A stretch of 37,650 nt of DNA from Anabaenopsis elenkinii CCIBt3563 (GCF_015245355.1 NZ_CP063311.1:522941-560590); one strand, 5' to 3'. Numbered from the stretch's first letter, positions 17,544-26,704 are shown. A program made the numbers and translations. The notes: generated by a model not told the origin, from the sequence alone.

Positions 17544-18878
17544 ATGCCATCTGAATTTAACTTTTTCCAACAGTGGTATCCTCTCTCACCAGTAGAAGAT
17601 ATTGACCCTCAACGACCAACACCAGTCACTTTGTTAGGAATTCGTTTAGTTATCTGGAAGCCTAAGTCATCTGAGACTTACCGGGTATTTTTAGACCAAT
17701 GTCCCCACCGCCTCGCTCCTTTGAGTGAAGGACGTGTTGAGGAGAAAACTGGTAATTTAATGTGTAGTTATCATGGTTGGGAATTTGATTCTCAAGGAGT
17801 TTGTACTCACATTCCCCAAGCGGAAAACCCAGAAATTGTGACTAAAAATCAAAAGAATTACTGTGTAATTTCACTACCAGTTCGCCAGGCCAATGATTTA
17901 CTTTGGGTTTGGCCTGATGGGAACTCAGCAGCACAAGCGGCCAATACGCCCCTACCCCTGTCACCTCAAATAGATGCTAATAAAGGGTTTGTGTGGTCGT
18001 CTTATGTGCGGGATTTAGAATATGATTGGCAAACTTTAGTGGAAAATGTCGCAGATCCTAGTCATGTACCTTTTACTCATCATGGGGTACAGGGTAAAAG
18101 AGAAAATGCCGTACCCATATCTATGGAGGTTGTACAATCCACTTCAACGTTAATTGAAACAGTGATTAATAGAGGTATGAAAACTACAATCACTTTTGTA
18201 CCTCCTTGTCGTTTGGAGTATGCCATTACTTTAGGGGACTCTGGAGAGAAAAAACTGGGACTTGTCACCTACTGTATTCCTGTATCTCCAGGTAAGTCCA
18301 GAATTGTCGCCCAATTTACCCGCAACTTTGCTAAAACACTCCACCATATTATACCGCGGTGGTGGACTCATGTCAACACCCGTAATCTGGTACTGGATGG
18401 AGATATGATTATTTTACACCAGCAAGAAAAGTTTCTGCAAGACAAACAAGCATCTGCAAGCTGGAAAAGTATCTATAAGCTAGCTACGGGTGCTGACCGT
18501 TTGGTAATTGAGTTTCGTAATTGGTTTGATCAGTATTGTGGCGGTCAGCTACCTTGGGAAGAAGTAGGAATTAGGATCACACCTACCCCCATTAATGATC
18601 ACCGTGCTGTATTACTTGATCGCTATTCACAACATACTCGCCATTGTCGCAGTTGCCGTGACGCTCTCAAGGTTATACAACGCTTACAGGTGGGATTGTT
18701 AGTATATAGTATAACTATTATTGCTGGAGTTGCTTTACTTCCTGATGCCCTGAGAATTAAGTTGGGTTTGCCCTTAGTAATCACAGCAGCATTAAGTATG
18801 GTTGGTTACTCCTGGCTGAAATTCCAGTTAGTGCCTCAGTTCTACTTTGTAGACTATATCCATCCCCAAAAGCAATAG
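17544..18878 (+). CDS. Rieske oxygenase of the pheophorbide a oxygenase/Tic55 type
   Basis: 444 residues. The Rieske 2Fe-2S site is C-x-H (Cys53, His55) and C-x2-H (Cys74, His77) in DQCPHRL and MCSYHGWEF. The mononuclear iron site is NVADPSHVPFTHHG with Asp171, His174 and His179. The C-terminus has a CxxC (RHCRSCRDA) and then two membrane helices (around VGLLVYSITIIAGVALLP and LVITAALSMVGY). This is the layout of the PAO/PTC52/Tic55 group of thylakoid or envelope oxygenases, where the CxxC is a thioredoxin-sensitive switch. The substrate is unknown; a chlorophyll derivative is plausible. It starts a four-gene plus-strand run, with the photolyase-like gene only 29 bp downstream. Confidence 0.9.
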   Translation: MPSEFNFFQQWYPLSPVEDIDPQRPTPVTLLGIRLVIWKPKSSETYRVFLDQCPHRLAPLSEGRVEEKTGNLMCSYHGWEFDSQGVCTHIPQAENPEIVTKNQKNYCVISLPVRQANDLLWVWPDGNSAAQAANTPLPLSPQIDANKGFVWSSYVRDLEYDWQTLVENVADPSHVPFTHHGVQGKRENAVPISMEVVQSTSTLIETVINRGMKTTITFVPPCRLEYAITLGDSGEKKLGLVTYCIPVSPGKSRIVAQFTRNFAKTLHHIIPRWWTHVNTRNLVLDGDMIILHQQEKFLQDKQASASWKSIYKLATGADRLVIEFRNWFDQYCGGQLPWEEVGIRITPTPINDHRAVLLDRYSQHTRHCRSCRDALKVIQRLQVGLLVYSITIIAGVALLPDALRIKLGLPLVITAALSMVGYSWLKFQLVPQFYFVDYIHPQKQ

Positions 18879-18907
18879 TTGTTACTAATTATATATACAC
18901 TTAACAT

Positions 18908-19744
18908 ATGCGACGTGATTTTAGTAACCGTGATGAGTTAATAGCCTACCTGGGGGAACAATTCCCCCATGCAGCCCAAAGGGATGGTCATGTGAGTGAA
19001 ACCGTCGGAGGACGTCAAGCTGCAGAGAAATTACTTGAACAAGTCAATCCGCTAACCTACGCGAAAACACGTAACTTTTTAAATGGGGCTGTCACCAGAC
19101 TTTCACCCTATATTCGTTATGGAGTGTTAAGCTTGGGGGAGGTGCGGGATTATGTGTTGGCAAAAGTACAAGACCCCAAAGATGCGACTAAGCTAATTAA
19201 TGAATTGGCTTGGCGTGACTATTGGCAGAGATTGTATATGAAACTAGGCGATCGCATCTGGCAAGACCAAGAACAGTATAAAACGGGGTACACCCCAACA
19301 GACTACGCCCCCAATTTACCAGCGGATATCACCCAAAGCCAAACAGGAATGGTGTGTATTGATAGCTTTAGCCAGGAATTACGCTCAACCGGCTACTTAC
19401 ACAATCATATGCGCATGTGGCTAGCTGCTTATATTGTCCATTGGCGGCGCATTCGTTGGCAAGCCGGAGCCAAATGGTTTTTACAACACTTGTTAGATGG
19501 TGACCCTGCTAGTAATAATATGTCATGGCAATGGGTAGCCAGCACCTTTAGCCATAAACCCTATTTTTTCAACCGTGAAAACCTAGAACGGTACACCCAA
19601 GGTGTTTATTGTCGTCAGTGTAACCTTTATGGTCATTGTGACTTAGAAGGTAGCTATGAACAACTAGAAAAGCGACTTTTTCCCAGGGGTAAATTTACTA
19701 AACAACCCAATAGTCAAAGTTGGCAACGCGGCAAAAAGAAGTAA
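18908..19744 (+). CDS. Stand-alone photolyase/cryptochrome FAD-binding domain protein
   Basis: 278 residues corresponding to the C-terminal, FAD-binding half of photolyases only. Recognisable parts are TRLSPYIRYGVLSLGEV, NELAWRDYWQRLY, STGYLHNHMRMWLAAYIVHW and LDGDPASNNMSWQWVAST, which line the FAD pocket. The N-terminal antenna domain is absent from this chain. Four cysteines (150, 235, 238, 244; the last three in YCRQCNLYGHC) could bind a metal or Fe-S cluster, which is inference. The next gene, three bases downstream, looks like the missing antenna domain, so the two probably form one light-dependent DNA-repair or sensor protein. Repair activity is not proven. Confidence 0.85.
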   Translation: MRRDFSNRDELIAYLGEQFPHAAQRDGHVSETVGGRQAAEKLLEQVNPLTYAKTRNFLNGAVTRLSPYIRYGVLSLGEVRDYVLAKVQDPKDATKLINELAWRDYWQRLYMKLGDRIWQDQEQYKTGYTPTDYAPNLPADITQSQTGMVCIDSFSQELRSTGYLHNHMRMWLAAYIVHWRRIRWQAGAKWFLQHLLDGDPASNNMSWQWVASTFSHKPYFFNRENLERYTQGVYCRQCNLYGHCDLEGSYEQLEKRLFPRGKFTKQPNSQSWQRGKKK

Positions 19745-19747
19745 AAA

Positions 19748-20164
19748 ATGAGTCAAACAATAGTTTGGGTACATGGGGACTCACTCAGTCCACAAACTGG
19801 AGCATTAAAACAATACCCCGATGCTCCAGCCATCTGGGTATGGGATGATGCTTTAATTGAAGAATGGCAACTCAGCCTGAAAAGAATCACATTTATTTAT
19901 GAATGCCTATTAGAACTTCCAGTCACCATTCGCCGTGGTAATGTAGCCCAAGAAATTATCGCCTTTGCCCACGAACATGATGGTGATGTAGTAGCCACAG
20001 CAGCCAGTCCCAGCCCCAGATTTCAGGATATTTGCCACCAAATAGAAACATCATTAACCTTAGAAGTCTGGGAAACCGAACCATTTTTGAAATACGATGG
20101 GTATATAGACCTGAAAAGATTCTCCCGGTATTGGAAAGTAGCAGAAAAACAGGTGTTTGAGTGA
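19748..20164 (+). CDS. Photolyase N-terminal (antenna) alpha/beta-domain-like protein
   Basis: 138 residues. The start SQTIVWVHGDSLSP fits the first strand of the photolyase alpha/beta domain (compare LVWFRRDLR). AIWVWDDALIEEW, LSLKRITFIYECLLEL, the segment VTIRRGNVAQEIIAFAHEH and DVVATAASPSPRFQDI follow the order of that Rossmann-like fold, which normally precedes the FAD domain in one chain. The ATG lies three bases after the stop of the FAD-domain gene, indicating translational coupling. The chromophore, if any, is unknown. The assignment rests on fold pattern and context, so it is less sure than that of its partner. Confidence 0.6.
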   Translation: MSQTIVWVHGDSLSPQTGALKQYPDAPAIWVWDDALIEEWQLSLKRITFIYECLLELPVTIRRGNVAQEIIAFAHEHDGDVVATAASPSPRFQDICHQIETSLTLEVWETEPFLKYDGYIDLKRFSRYWKVAEKQVFE

Positions 20165-20170
20165 ACTTAC

Positions 20171-20198
20171 CCTTTGCGCCCCTTTGCGCCCCTTGGCG
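20171..20198. repeat. Three tandem 10-mers (CCTTTGCGCC type)
   Basis: CCTTTGCGCC at 20171-20180 is repeated exactly at 20181-20190 and imperfectly as CCTTGGCG at 20191-20198. It lies in the 70-bp gap before tldD. This kind of GCGCCTTTG repeat is common in cyanobacterial gene gaps. Confidence 0.7.
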
Positions 20199-20234
20199 TT
20201 CATATATTTGCTAAATATTTGACTCTGAGAAAAA

Positions 20235-21629
20235 ATGTCCACAACACTCGCTGAAGCTCAAAATTTACTTTCCGACCTCATCACGCGCTACTCATCCCGA
20301 GTAGACTATTTACTGATTCGCCTGGAAGAAGCAGAAGAAACTGATATTTTTTTGCGCGGTAACAAAATAGAAACCTTCAGTGAAAGCATTTCTATCGGCG
20401 GACATATTCGAGCTTGTTATAAAGGTGGCTGGGGATTTAGTAGTTTTAATGACTTAGGAACAATTAAAAAACGCATAGAACAAGCGATCGCCGCTGCTAG
20501 GATGATAGGTGATCAACAAACTATACTAGCCCCTATTCAACCAGTACAAGCAGTATGCAAAGTACCCCTGACCGGCACTGATCCCCGCCAAATTCCCATT
20601 GGGCAGAAAAAAGAACTGTGCGATCGCTATACTGATGTATTAAAAAGCTGTGATCATCGGATCACCACAACCTCCGTTCGCTATGCTGACAGTAAACAAA
20701 CAGTGATTATTGGTACATCAGAAGGGACTCTGATCGAGCAATCCTGGGTAGATATGGAAATGCGTTTTGCCGCCACCGCCAGGAACGGTAGCACAGTGCA
20801 AACAGGTAGGGAAACTACGGGATCTCGCAGGGCTTACGAAGATTTAACTGCTTTCGATGAACAGGTTAAAAGTGCCGCCAAAAGAGCTGTAGCTGCCTTA
20901 AGTCTACCATCAGTAAAAGGCAATACCTACACAGTGGTTATTGACCCAGTGCTGACGGGTTTATTTGTCCACGAAGCCTTTGGGCATCTTTCAGAAGCCG
21001 ATATGGCTTACGAAAATCCCGATCTATTGGAAGTCATGAGGATTGGAAGGCGGTTTGGCCCAGAAGAACTACAAATTTTTGATGGTGCCGCTCCCCTAGG
21101 GCATCGTGGTAGCTATTTTTATGATGATGAGGGTACACCTAGTACAACTACGCAACTGATTCAAGATGGTATTTTGGTAGGGCGTTTACATTCCCGTGAA
21201 ACCGCAGGCAAGTTACAAGAAGCGCCCACTGGTAATGCTCGGTGTCTTAATTATCAGTTTAACCCCATTGTCAGGATGACTAACACCTGGATTGCCCGGG
21301 GTAAAACTCCAGTTGCAGATTTATTTACTGATCTCAAAGAAGGGGTATATGCGCGGAACTGGTTAGGTGGTATGACCAACGGGGAAATGTTCACCTTTAC
21401 TGCCTCAGAAGCGTGGATGATTAGAAACGGTAAACTAGCAGAACCCGTCGCCGATGTGACACTTTCGGGTAATGTTTTCCAAACTCTGGCGGATATTGAA
21501 GCCGTTGGTGATGACTTTCACTGGGATGAGTCGGGTGGTTGCGGTAAAGGTGGACAGAATGGCTTACCTGTCGGTTGTGGTGGTCCGAGTCTGCGAATTC
21601 GGGATGTGGTAGTTGGAGGCGAAACCTAA
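20235..21629 (+). CDS. tldD: TldD-type metalloprotease
   Basis: 464 residues, the TldD half of the TldD/PmbA (TldE) zinc protease. The HExxxH motif is HEAFGH (246-251) in VHEAFGHLSEADMAYE. The C-terminal part has the family's GEMFTFTASEAWMIRNGK and ends in a Gly/Cys-rich GCGKGGQNGLPVGCGGP that supplies the third, cysteine ligand. In E. coli the heterodimer degrades unfolded peptides threaded into a central cavity and matures microcin B17. No pmbA gene is adjacent; it may lie elsewhere. It is the last gene of the plus-strand run and is convergent with the TonB-like gene. Confidence 0.95.
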   Translation: MSTTLAEAQNLLSDLITRYSSRVDYLLIRLEEAEETDIFLRGNKIETFSESISIGGHIRACYKGGWGFSSFNDLGTIKKRIEQAIAAARMIGDQQTILAPIQPVQAVCKVPLTGTDPRQIPIGQKKELCDRYTDVLKSCDHRITTTSVRYADSKQTVIIGTSEGTLIEQSWVDMEMRFAATARNGSTVQTGRETTGSRRAYEDLTAFDEQVKSAAKRAVAALSLPSVKGNTYTVVIDPVLTGLFVHEAFGHLSEADMAYENPDLLEVMRIGRRFGPEELQIFDGAAPLGHRGSYFYDDEGTPSTTTQLIQDGILVGRLHSRETAGKLQEAPTGNARCLNYQFNPIVRMTNTWIARGKTPVADLFTDLKEGVYARNWLGGMTNGEMFTFTASEAWMIRNGKLAEPVADVTLSGNVFQTLADIEAVGDDFHWDESGGCGKGGQNGLPVGCGGPSLRIRDVVVGGET

Positions 21630-21657
21630 AGCTTCACCTCCGCTAAACTCGGTACTC

Positions 21658-23028
21658 TTAATTTGATTCTTCTAAATTAGAGTTTGTTCTTTCCTCTCGC
21701 ACTTGGCGCAACTGTTGTATTAATTTTTCACTAGATTCTAGAGTGGAATTGAGTGAAGTATTATTAGTTTCAGGTGTAGTCTTGGCAGTAACAGCCTCGG
21801 TGGGTGCTGACTGCTGATTATTGGGGATTCTTAGTTCTGGTAATGGTTTGACAGTAGTTGCAGCAGTGTTACCATTTTTTTGGAAACTGAGGTTAAATGG
21901 ATAAATGCTGACTTGCCGATCTCCTTGAGGGGAGTTAGTAGAGAAATACTTTCTGGCCTTTGATTCCAACTCAGTAGAAACTAGTTCCCTGGGAAATTTA
22001 ATATCTAAAACTTCCCCTTGAGTACCCACCACTAAGAACCCCCAGACTGTCCCTTCCATCTGGGGCTGATTGACTGTAATGGTGTCGCGAAGCACTGGTT
22101 TTTGCTGTGAGTTGGGGTACTCTTGCTGAATTTGTTGTCTGATCTGCTGATGCGAGTTTAAGCGGGCGATCGCTCCTTGCTCTGGATTTACTTTTTGCAA
22201 GGGCAATTGTGTTTTTTCGGGAGTAGATGCTGGCTGCAATTTAGCAGTGTTTTGATTACCCAGTTGCTCAGGTTGTTGTCGGCTTTCTTGGAGACGATCT
22301 CCCAGGGCTTGCTGGCGAGCAGTTTGGGCAGCATCATCCTTTGTGGTTCCTGAAGTTGCATTATTATTTACTGCTGTGGTAGTAGGGGGGGTATTTACTA
22401 AATCAGCAGGTAATGGAGATGGATTTACTTTTGGCAATTTGTCTACAGGTATTGAGTTGACTGCCAGTTGTATTTCACTGTGATTAAAAGTCCGCCTAGA
22501 AGGAGTAAACCTTTGCGCAGCAGCATTAAAATCAGGGGTAAACCGATATTGCTGTTGGGGAGCCTCAGATTCGATCCTAGGTTGCGGTGTTGGTGTGGGA
22601 GGCCTCTGGGGCAAGGAAATATTAGGATTAGCAGCAACAGTGGGATAGTTTAGTCTTGTCCTGACTGGGGGCAATACAGGCTGTGTCTGAGGAGATGATG
22701 GTAACGGCGGTAGGTTTGTGGGAATATCCAGATTCGGAGGCAGAAGTGGCGGTCTTGGAGATAGTGACAATTCTGTCGGCAGTGAGGATTGGAATGTTTC
22801 AGGCGATACTTTGGGATTTTCTGGGAGACGCTCTTGATCAGCTTGGCTCAATTCCAAGATTCCAACTGATTGTGGTACTTCTGATGGTTGAGAGGAATCA
22901 GAATCTACAGGCATCAATGGTACAATCAACGCAATAGCAGCGTGGATACCAAGGGAGGCTATTACTGCTATCCCAGTTGGTCGGCTGAGAAATTCTGGTA
23001 CATTTTTTAGCAGGGAGACGTAGGACAT
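21658..23028 (-). CDS. TonB-like proline-rich energy-transducer protein
   Basis: 456 residues. One N-terminal membrane helix (about 18-40, AVIASLGIHAAIALIVPLM) includes the SLGIHAA pattern, similar to the His-containing anchor of TonB. It is followed by a long Pro/Gln/Ser-rich, low-complexity spacer (about 45-320). A small C-terminal domain (VVGTQGEVLDIKFP onwards) recalls TonB_C but is weakly conserved, and a disordered tail follows. TonB couples ExbB/ExbD to outer-membrane receptors; neither is seen here. An alternative is an unrelated periplasm-spanning anchor. Confidence 0.6.
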   Translation of the reverse strand: MSYVSLLKNVPEFLSRPTGIAVIASLGIHAAIALIVPLMPVDSDSSQPSEVPQSVGILELSQADQERLPENPKVSPETFQSSLPTELSLSPRPPLLPPNLDIPTNLPPLPSSPQTQPVLPPVRTRLNYPTVAANPNISLPQRPPTPTPQPRIESEAPQQQYRFTPDFNAAAQRFTPSRRTFNHSEIQLAVNSIPVDKLPKVNPSPLPADLVNTPPTTTAVNNNATSGTTKDDAAQTARQQALGDRLQESRQQPEQLGNQNTAKLQPASTPEKTQLPLQKVNPEQGAIARLNSHQQIRQQIQQEYPNSQQKPVLRDTITVNQPQMEGTVWGFLVVGTQGEVLDIKFPRELVSTELESKARKYFSTNSPQGDRQVSIYPFNLSFQKNGNTAATTVKPLPELRIPNNQQSAPTEAVTAKTTPETNNTSLNSTLESSEKLIQQLRQVREERTNSNLEESN

Positions 23029-23488
23029 AGCTGTTATCGTTCACTCGGCTGGATTGCGGTTGACTAGCAAAGCAATTTTATCTTAATTACAAGAGATGCA
23101 TCCTGCGCAAAATCATCACTTCATATACTGGTACTCAAAGTGTCAGGATATGGTAGTTTTCAACTTTCTAAATTTTGGATGAGACAGGGGACAAGCACCA
23201 CTGTTGAAGGGCAATTTTTATGAGGAGTTGCACAATATGAGCACTGAATCTAGGGTAGTTGCCACTGGATGCCATGGCATCAGGCTAAATATATAACTAT
23301 ATCTGTTGCAATTGCGGGGTTTACTAGCCGACTATTTTAGCCTAATTTATGTTTTTTTGGCAGGGGAATTTATAAATTGCCTTTAGTATTTATCATTATA
23401 CCACATTCAGCTATTGTCTGGCGTAGCCTTGGCAATGTCAGTTGTCTTGATAGTAGTGCACAAAGGCTAGGCATTGACATACTCACAT
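23029..23488. other. 460-bp gene-free region
   Basis: It lies upstream of the TonB-like gene and downstream of the antiporter gene, both on the minus strand. I see no gene, strong hairpin, tRNA or repeat in it. It presumably holds the promoter of the TonB-like gene. Confidence 0.5.
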
Positions 23489-25408
23489 TTACTTCTGAGG
23501 AGTATCACCAGTAAACAGTTGAGGTAACTTCTCTAAAGGTACCTCTTCCACCTCTGGTAAAGTTTCCAGAGACAGACGAGTTGATTGGCTACCACCGGAT
23601 AAACGCTTTAACAAGTTGGGTCTGGGGTCATGTAACAAGTAGATAATGCGATCGCCTACTAACCATTCTTGATGAGCAGGTACTACCTGTAGACGGTTTT
23701 CTCTTTCCACCAACAACGGAATCAAATCTCCGCTCTTAATCTTCTCTTGAATACGCTCTTGTTGTTTAGTAAATTCGGCATCATTGAGTGTAGTTGTTCC
23801 CAACTTGACTCTGCCATCGTTGAGATACTCATTCCAAGTCTTAATGGCCAACTCGGTAGTAAAAGCTTGGTTAACCTTGTGATTAGAACTAGAATTAGCT
23901 TGGGTTTTCCGGGGAAACACTGCTAAAACACGCGGTGGGCTAAATTCTTCAGCCGCCCGTTGAGCTAAGACAAAATTCACCTCACCATTATTGGTCATAG
24001 CCACGAAAGTTCCCACACCAGCCAGTCCGGCTTCCTCCAAAACAGAAACATCTAATCCGCTGCTAGAAATCACCGGAATATCTGCCGCTGCTGCTTTGGC
24101 ACAACTTTCGGGGTCAGTATCAATCATCACTACTTTTTCTCCCCGTTCTTGAAAGAAACGGGCAATCAACAAGCTCAAGGGATTACAACCCACAATCACC
24201 GCCCCGGTGGCATCCTCAGAGGTGATCCGCAGCCATTTAGCAATTGTTCCGGCTGTTAACCCTTGACAAACCACCGTCATGATAATTGTCAAGAATACCA
24301 GAGCTTTAATAGCATCACCACCATTAATACCCCGCTGTGTCAAGGCAATGGCAAACAAAGAGGCCACAGAAGCACTGACAATGCCCCTAGGGGCCACCCA
24401 ACTTAAAAATAGTTTCTGTCGCCAATTCAAGTTACTGTTCCAAGTACAGCAAAGAATGTTAATCGGGCGAACAACCAACATGAGGACTAAAACAGTCAAT
24501 ACACTGCCCCAACCCAAAGCAAAGACACTGGCAATAGAAAGGTCTGCCGCCAGGAGAATAAATAGCACCGACACACCCAGGATTGTTAGCTGACCCTTGA
24601 AGCTGCGTAACAGTCGCTCTTCTGGCACTGAGGAGTTAGCAAATACCGCACCAGCGATCACCGTGGTCATAATTCCCGATTCGCTCCGAATCGTCTGGGC
24701 TACGGTAAACAGACCCCACAGAATCGCCAACACCACTAGGTTTTTTAACTCCGATGAGAGGAAATTAGCGCGTTTGAAAATCAAGCTCATCAAGTAGCCC
24801 CCTGTCCCACCAATTGCCGCACCAATTCCCAGACGCATCAGTAAGCCCATGATGGCATTGAGGGGGTCAGCATCGCCGTTAGTGATGGTGTCTAGGACAA
24901 CGAAAGCTAGAATAGCTCCTACTGGGTCGATTAAAACTCCTTCTCCTTCTAAAATAGTTGCCACCTGACGATCTACGTTGATTTGTTTGAGCAGGGGACT
25001 GATGACAGTTGGCCCTGTAACTACAATGATCGAGCCGTAGAGAAAGGCTATATTCCAAGGAAATTCCCCCAGCCAGTGGGCTGCCATACTACCGCCAATT
25101 AATGTAATCAGTGTTCCCAGGGTGACCAGCAATTGTAGGCTAACTGAAACTCTCCCCAGTTCCTGTATATCCAAATTGAGTCCGCCTTCAAATAAAATTA
25201 TTGCTGTTGCTAGGGCAACAATCACTTCTAGTCCGGCTCCGAGGACATGAGGATGCAACAATCCCAGCCCATCGGAGCCTAGGAGAATTCCTAGTAGTAA
25301 TAACAAGACAATACTAGGTAAGCGAAAATATGCAGCCAAGACCTGGGCAGTAATGCCTGCAACAACAACGCTTACCATCTGTAGGGTGATTTCAAAAGAT
25401 GCTTCCAT
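23489..25408 (-). CDS. CPA-type cation/proton antiporter with TrkA-N domain
   Basis: 639 residues. The first 400 form about 12 membrane helices of the Na+/H+ exchanger fold, with FEGGLNLD and the conserved EGEGVLIDPVGAILAFVV region carrying the acidic ion-binding residue. Residues about 400-520 are a cytosolic Rossmann-like RCK/TrkA-N domain (AVIVGCNPLSLLIARFF, VVMIDTDPE), and a TrkA-C-like end follows. The gene acts at a membrane in Na+ or K+/H+ exchange. Nucleotide binding to the TrkA-N domain probably gates it. Whether Na+ or K+ is preferred cannot be read from the sequence. Confidence 0.93.
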   Translation of the reverse strand: MEASFEITLQMVSVVVAGITAQVLAAYFRLPSIVLLLLLGILLGSDGLGLLHPHVLGAGLEVIVALATAIILFEGGLNLDIQELGRVSVSLQLLVTLGTLITLIGGSMAAHWLGEFPWNIAFLYGSIIVVTGPTVISPLLKQINVDRQVATILEGEGVLIDPVGAILAFVVLDTITNGDADPLNAIMGLLMRLGIGAAIGGTGGYLMSLIFKRANFLSSELKNLVVLAILWGLFTVAQTIRSESGIMTTVIAGAVFANSSVPEERLLRSFKGQLTILGVSVLFILLAADLSIASVFALGWGSVLTVLVLMLVVRPINILCCTWNSNLNWRQKLFLSWVAPRGIVSASVASLFAIALTQRGINGGDAIKALVFLTIIMTVVCQGLTAGTIAKWLRITSEDATGAVIVGCNPLSLLIARFFQERGEKVVMIDTDPESCAKAAAADIPVISSSGLDVSVLEEAGLAGVGTFVAMTNNGEVNFVLAQRAAEEFSPPRVLAVFPRKTQANSSSNHKVNQAFTTELAIKTWNEYLNDGRVKLGTTTLNDAEFTKQQERIQEKIKSGDLIPLLVERENRLQVVPAHQEWLVGDRIIYLLHDPRPNLLKRLSGGSQSTRLSLETLPEVEEVPLEKLPQLFTGDTPQK

Positions 25409-25725
25409 GTTGTAGATTTTGAGCTATGTGTTTCAAAATCTTTTGTAAAGAATAGTAAATATTACTTCTACAGCGTACAACATCACATACCTTCCAGGGA
25501 AATCCAGAGTTTTTTTCATACTTAGTCGTGGATATTACTTGATTGGCTGATCTGCTAGGGCAAAAATTCAACAGTCCTCTAATTAGTATCCAACAGCGAT
25601 AAAAAAACCACAGCTACATTCATGGCTGGCCATCCTATAGCTTTGTGTTCTGAATGCACAAACTTGAAAATCATCTGTGTATTGTCGCCTATGTTAGCCG
25701 CGAAAATTTTTTTTTGCAAAACCTA
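25409..25725. other. 317-bp gene-free region between the antiporter start and the tRNA promoter
   Basis: No convincing gene or repeat. It should contain the promoter of the antiporter gene (minus strand). An A/T-rich stretch with a run of nine T lies at about 25707-25715. Confidence 0.45.
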
Positions 25726-25754
25726 TTGACATCCAATGGAAAACTAATTAATAT
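25726..25754 (+). promoter_or_regulatory. Sigma-70-type promoter of tRNA-Glu
   Basis: A perfect -35 box TTGACA (25726-25731) and a 17-base spacer precede a -10-like TAATAT (25749-25754), 21 bp before the tRNA. A/T-rich repeats of TATA around it leave the exact -10 open by a few bases. Confidence 0.65.
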
Positions 25755-25774
25755 ATATAAAGTCTGAGTCTGAA

Positions 25775-25847
25775 GCCCCCATCGTCTAGAGGCCTAGGAC
25801 ACCTCCCTTTCACGGAGGCGACGGGGATTCGAATTCCCCTGGGGGTA
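25775..25847 (+). tRNA. trnE: tRNA-Glu (anticodon UUC)
   Basis: 73 bases fold as a complete cloverleaf with anticodon TTC in CCTTTCACG, the T-arm GGGGATTCGAATTCCCC and acceptor strands GCCCCCA and TGGGGGT plus A73. The first pair is a G1-U72 wobble. The 5' sequence is nearly that of plastid trnE. CCA is not encoded. In cyanobacteria charged tRNA-Glu(UUC) also feeds glutamyl-tRNA reductase for chlorophyll and phycobilin synthesis. Confidence 0.98.
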
Positions 25848-25882
25848 TATGTAAATGTAAAAGCAAATAATTTTTTCTATAT

Positions 25883-25916
25883 ATCAGCCCTTTCCTAGAA
25901 AAGGCTGATTGTTTTT
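25883..25916 (+). terminator. Terminator after tRNA-Glu
   Basis: ATCAGCC (25883-25889) pairs with GGCTGAT (25903-25909), extended inward by CTTT/AAAG, and TGTTTTT follows. It lies 36 bp after the tRNA and points the same way. Confidence 0.75.
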
Positions 25917-25946
25917 GATTCAGAACATAGTAAATATACTCAAAAT

Positions 25947-26570
25947 CTATTTAGCAGTTTGCCATAACTCCTCGACCCGCTGGTGAATAGCTACAAGATT
26001 TAACCGCAAATCATCGCTGAGGCGACGTTCAATAATTGCGATCGGCATCGTCAGTTTAGGCCAGACTTGAATGGTATAACACAAGGTAGTACCAAATTCT
26101 TCACCCCGAGGATCAGGTTCTAAACACCAGTTCCCAGAAAAGTCTTTAAAATCTCCCTCTACCATGGAGAAATTAATCTGTTTAGGGAACTTTTCTTCCA
26201 AATCCAAAACCACACGGGCGCAAAAGTTGAACTTGAGTAGGCGCTGGGAACCGATTTGTTCAAGCCGAATACCACCATGAGGATGCTCTAACAAGGAACT
26301 TTGAGCCAGGTTGGGAATGAACTCAGACAAGGCTTCATAGTCTGTTAGTACTTTCCAAATCCGTTCAACTGGGTGAGGAATTTGGATTTTAGCGGCGATT
26401 TTTCGCTTTCTTTCGGCTATTTTCTCAATTTGAACTGCCACATCTGGTAAAGTAACTGCATCAACAGCCAAATTGTTTTCTAGAGCGGTTTCATCTCTAG
26501 CGGGGCTGAGATCCAGGTTTTCTGTGATTTTCGATTTTTCAGTCACTTGCGGAATCTGGTTGGCTTTCAT
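25947..26570 (-). CDS. SRPBCC (START/polyketide-cyclase-like) protein
   Basis: 207 residues. The first 55 residues are polar and probably disordered. The rest is a SRPBCC fold: AAKIQIPHPVERIWKVLTDYEALSEFIPN begins it (quoted in parts: IPHPVERIWKVLTDYE, LSEFIPNLAQS), followed by strands with FKDFSGNWCLEP and the long C-terminal helix RLSDDLRLNLVAIHQRVEEL. Such proteins bind hydrophobic ligands; the COQ10/cyclase-dehydrase group is closest by pattern. The ligand is unknown. There is no signal peptide. The promoter region upstream holds overlapping inverted repeats at 26705-26749. Confidence 0.85.
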   Translation of the reverse strand: MKANQIPQVTEKSKITENLDLSPARDETALENNLAVDAVTLPDVAVQIEKIAERKRKIAAKIQIPHPVERIWKVLTDYEALSEFIPNLAQSSLLEHPHGGIRLEQIGSQRLLKFNFCARVVLDLEEKFPKQINFSMVEGDFKDFSGNWCLEPDPRGEEFGTTLCYTIQVWPKLTMPIAIIERRLSDDLRLNLVAIHQRVEELWQTAK

Positions 26571-26704
26571 CGGGAAATTTGGCCACGGTTAGGATGCAAA
26601 CAATTTCGCTCTGGTGGGACATTTAAGCTTGGGAGACCCTGCAACTGCGCCCCATTCAACATAAAACCCTGGGGGTCGTCAGTTTTCAGGATCAGACAAA
26701 TGAA

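Noticed and set aside
20235..21629. TldD as the protease of the peptide cluster, by analogy with microcin B17
   Set aside because: It lies about 10 kb away in another operon, the C39 domain already supplies leader cleavage, and TldD is a widespread housekeeping protein.
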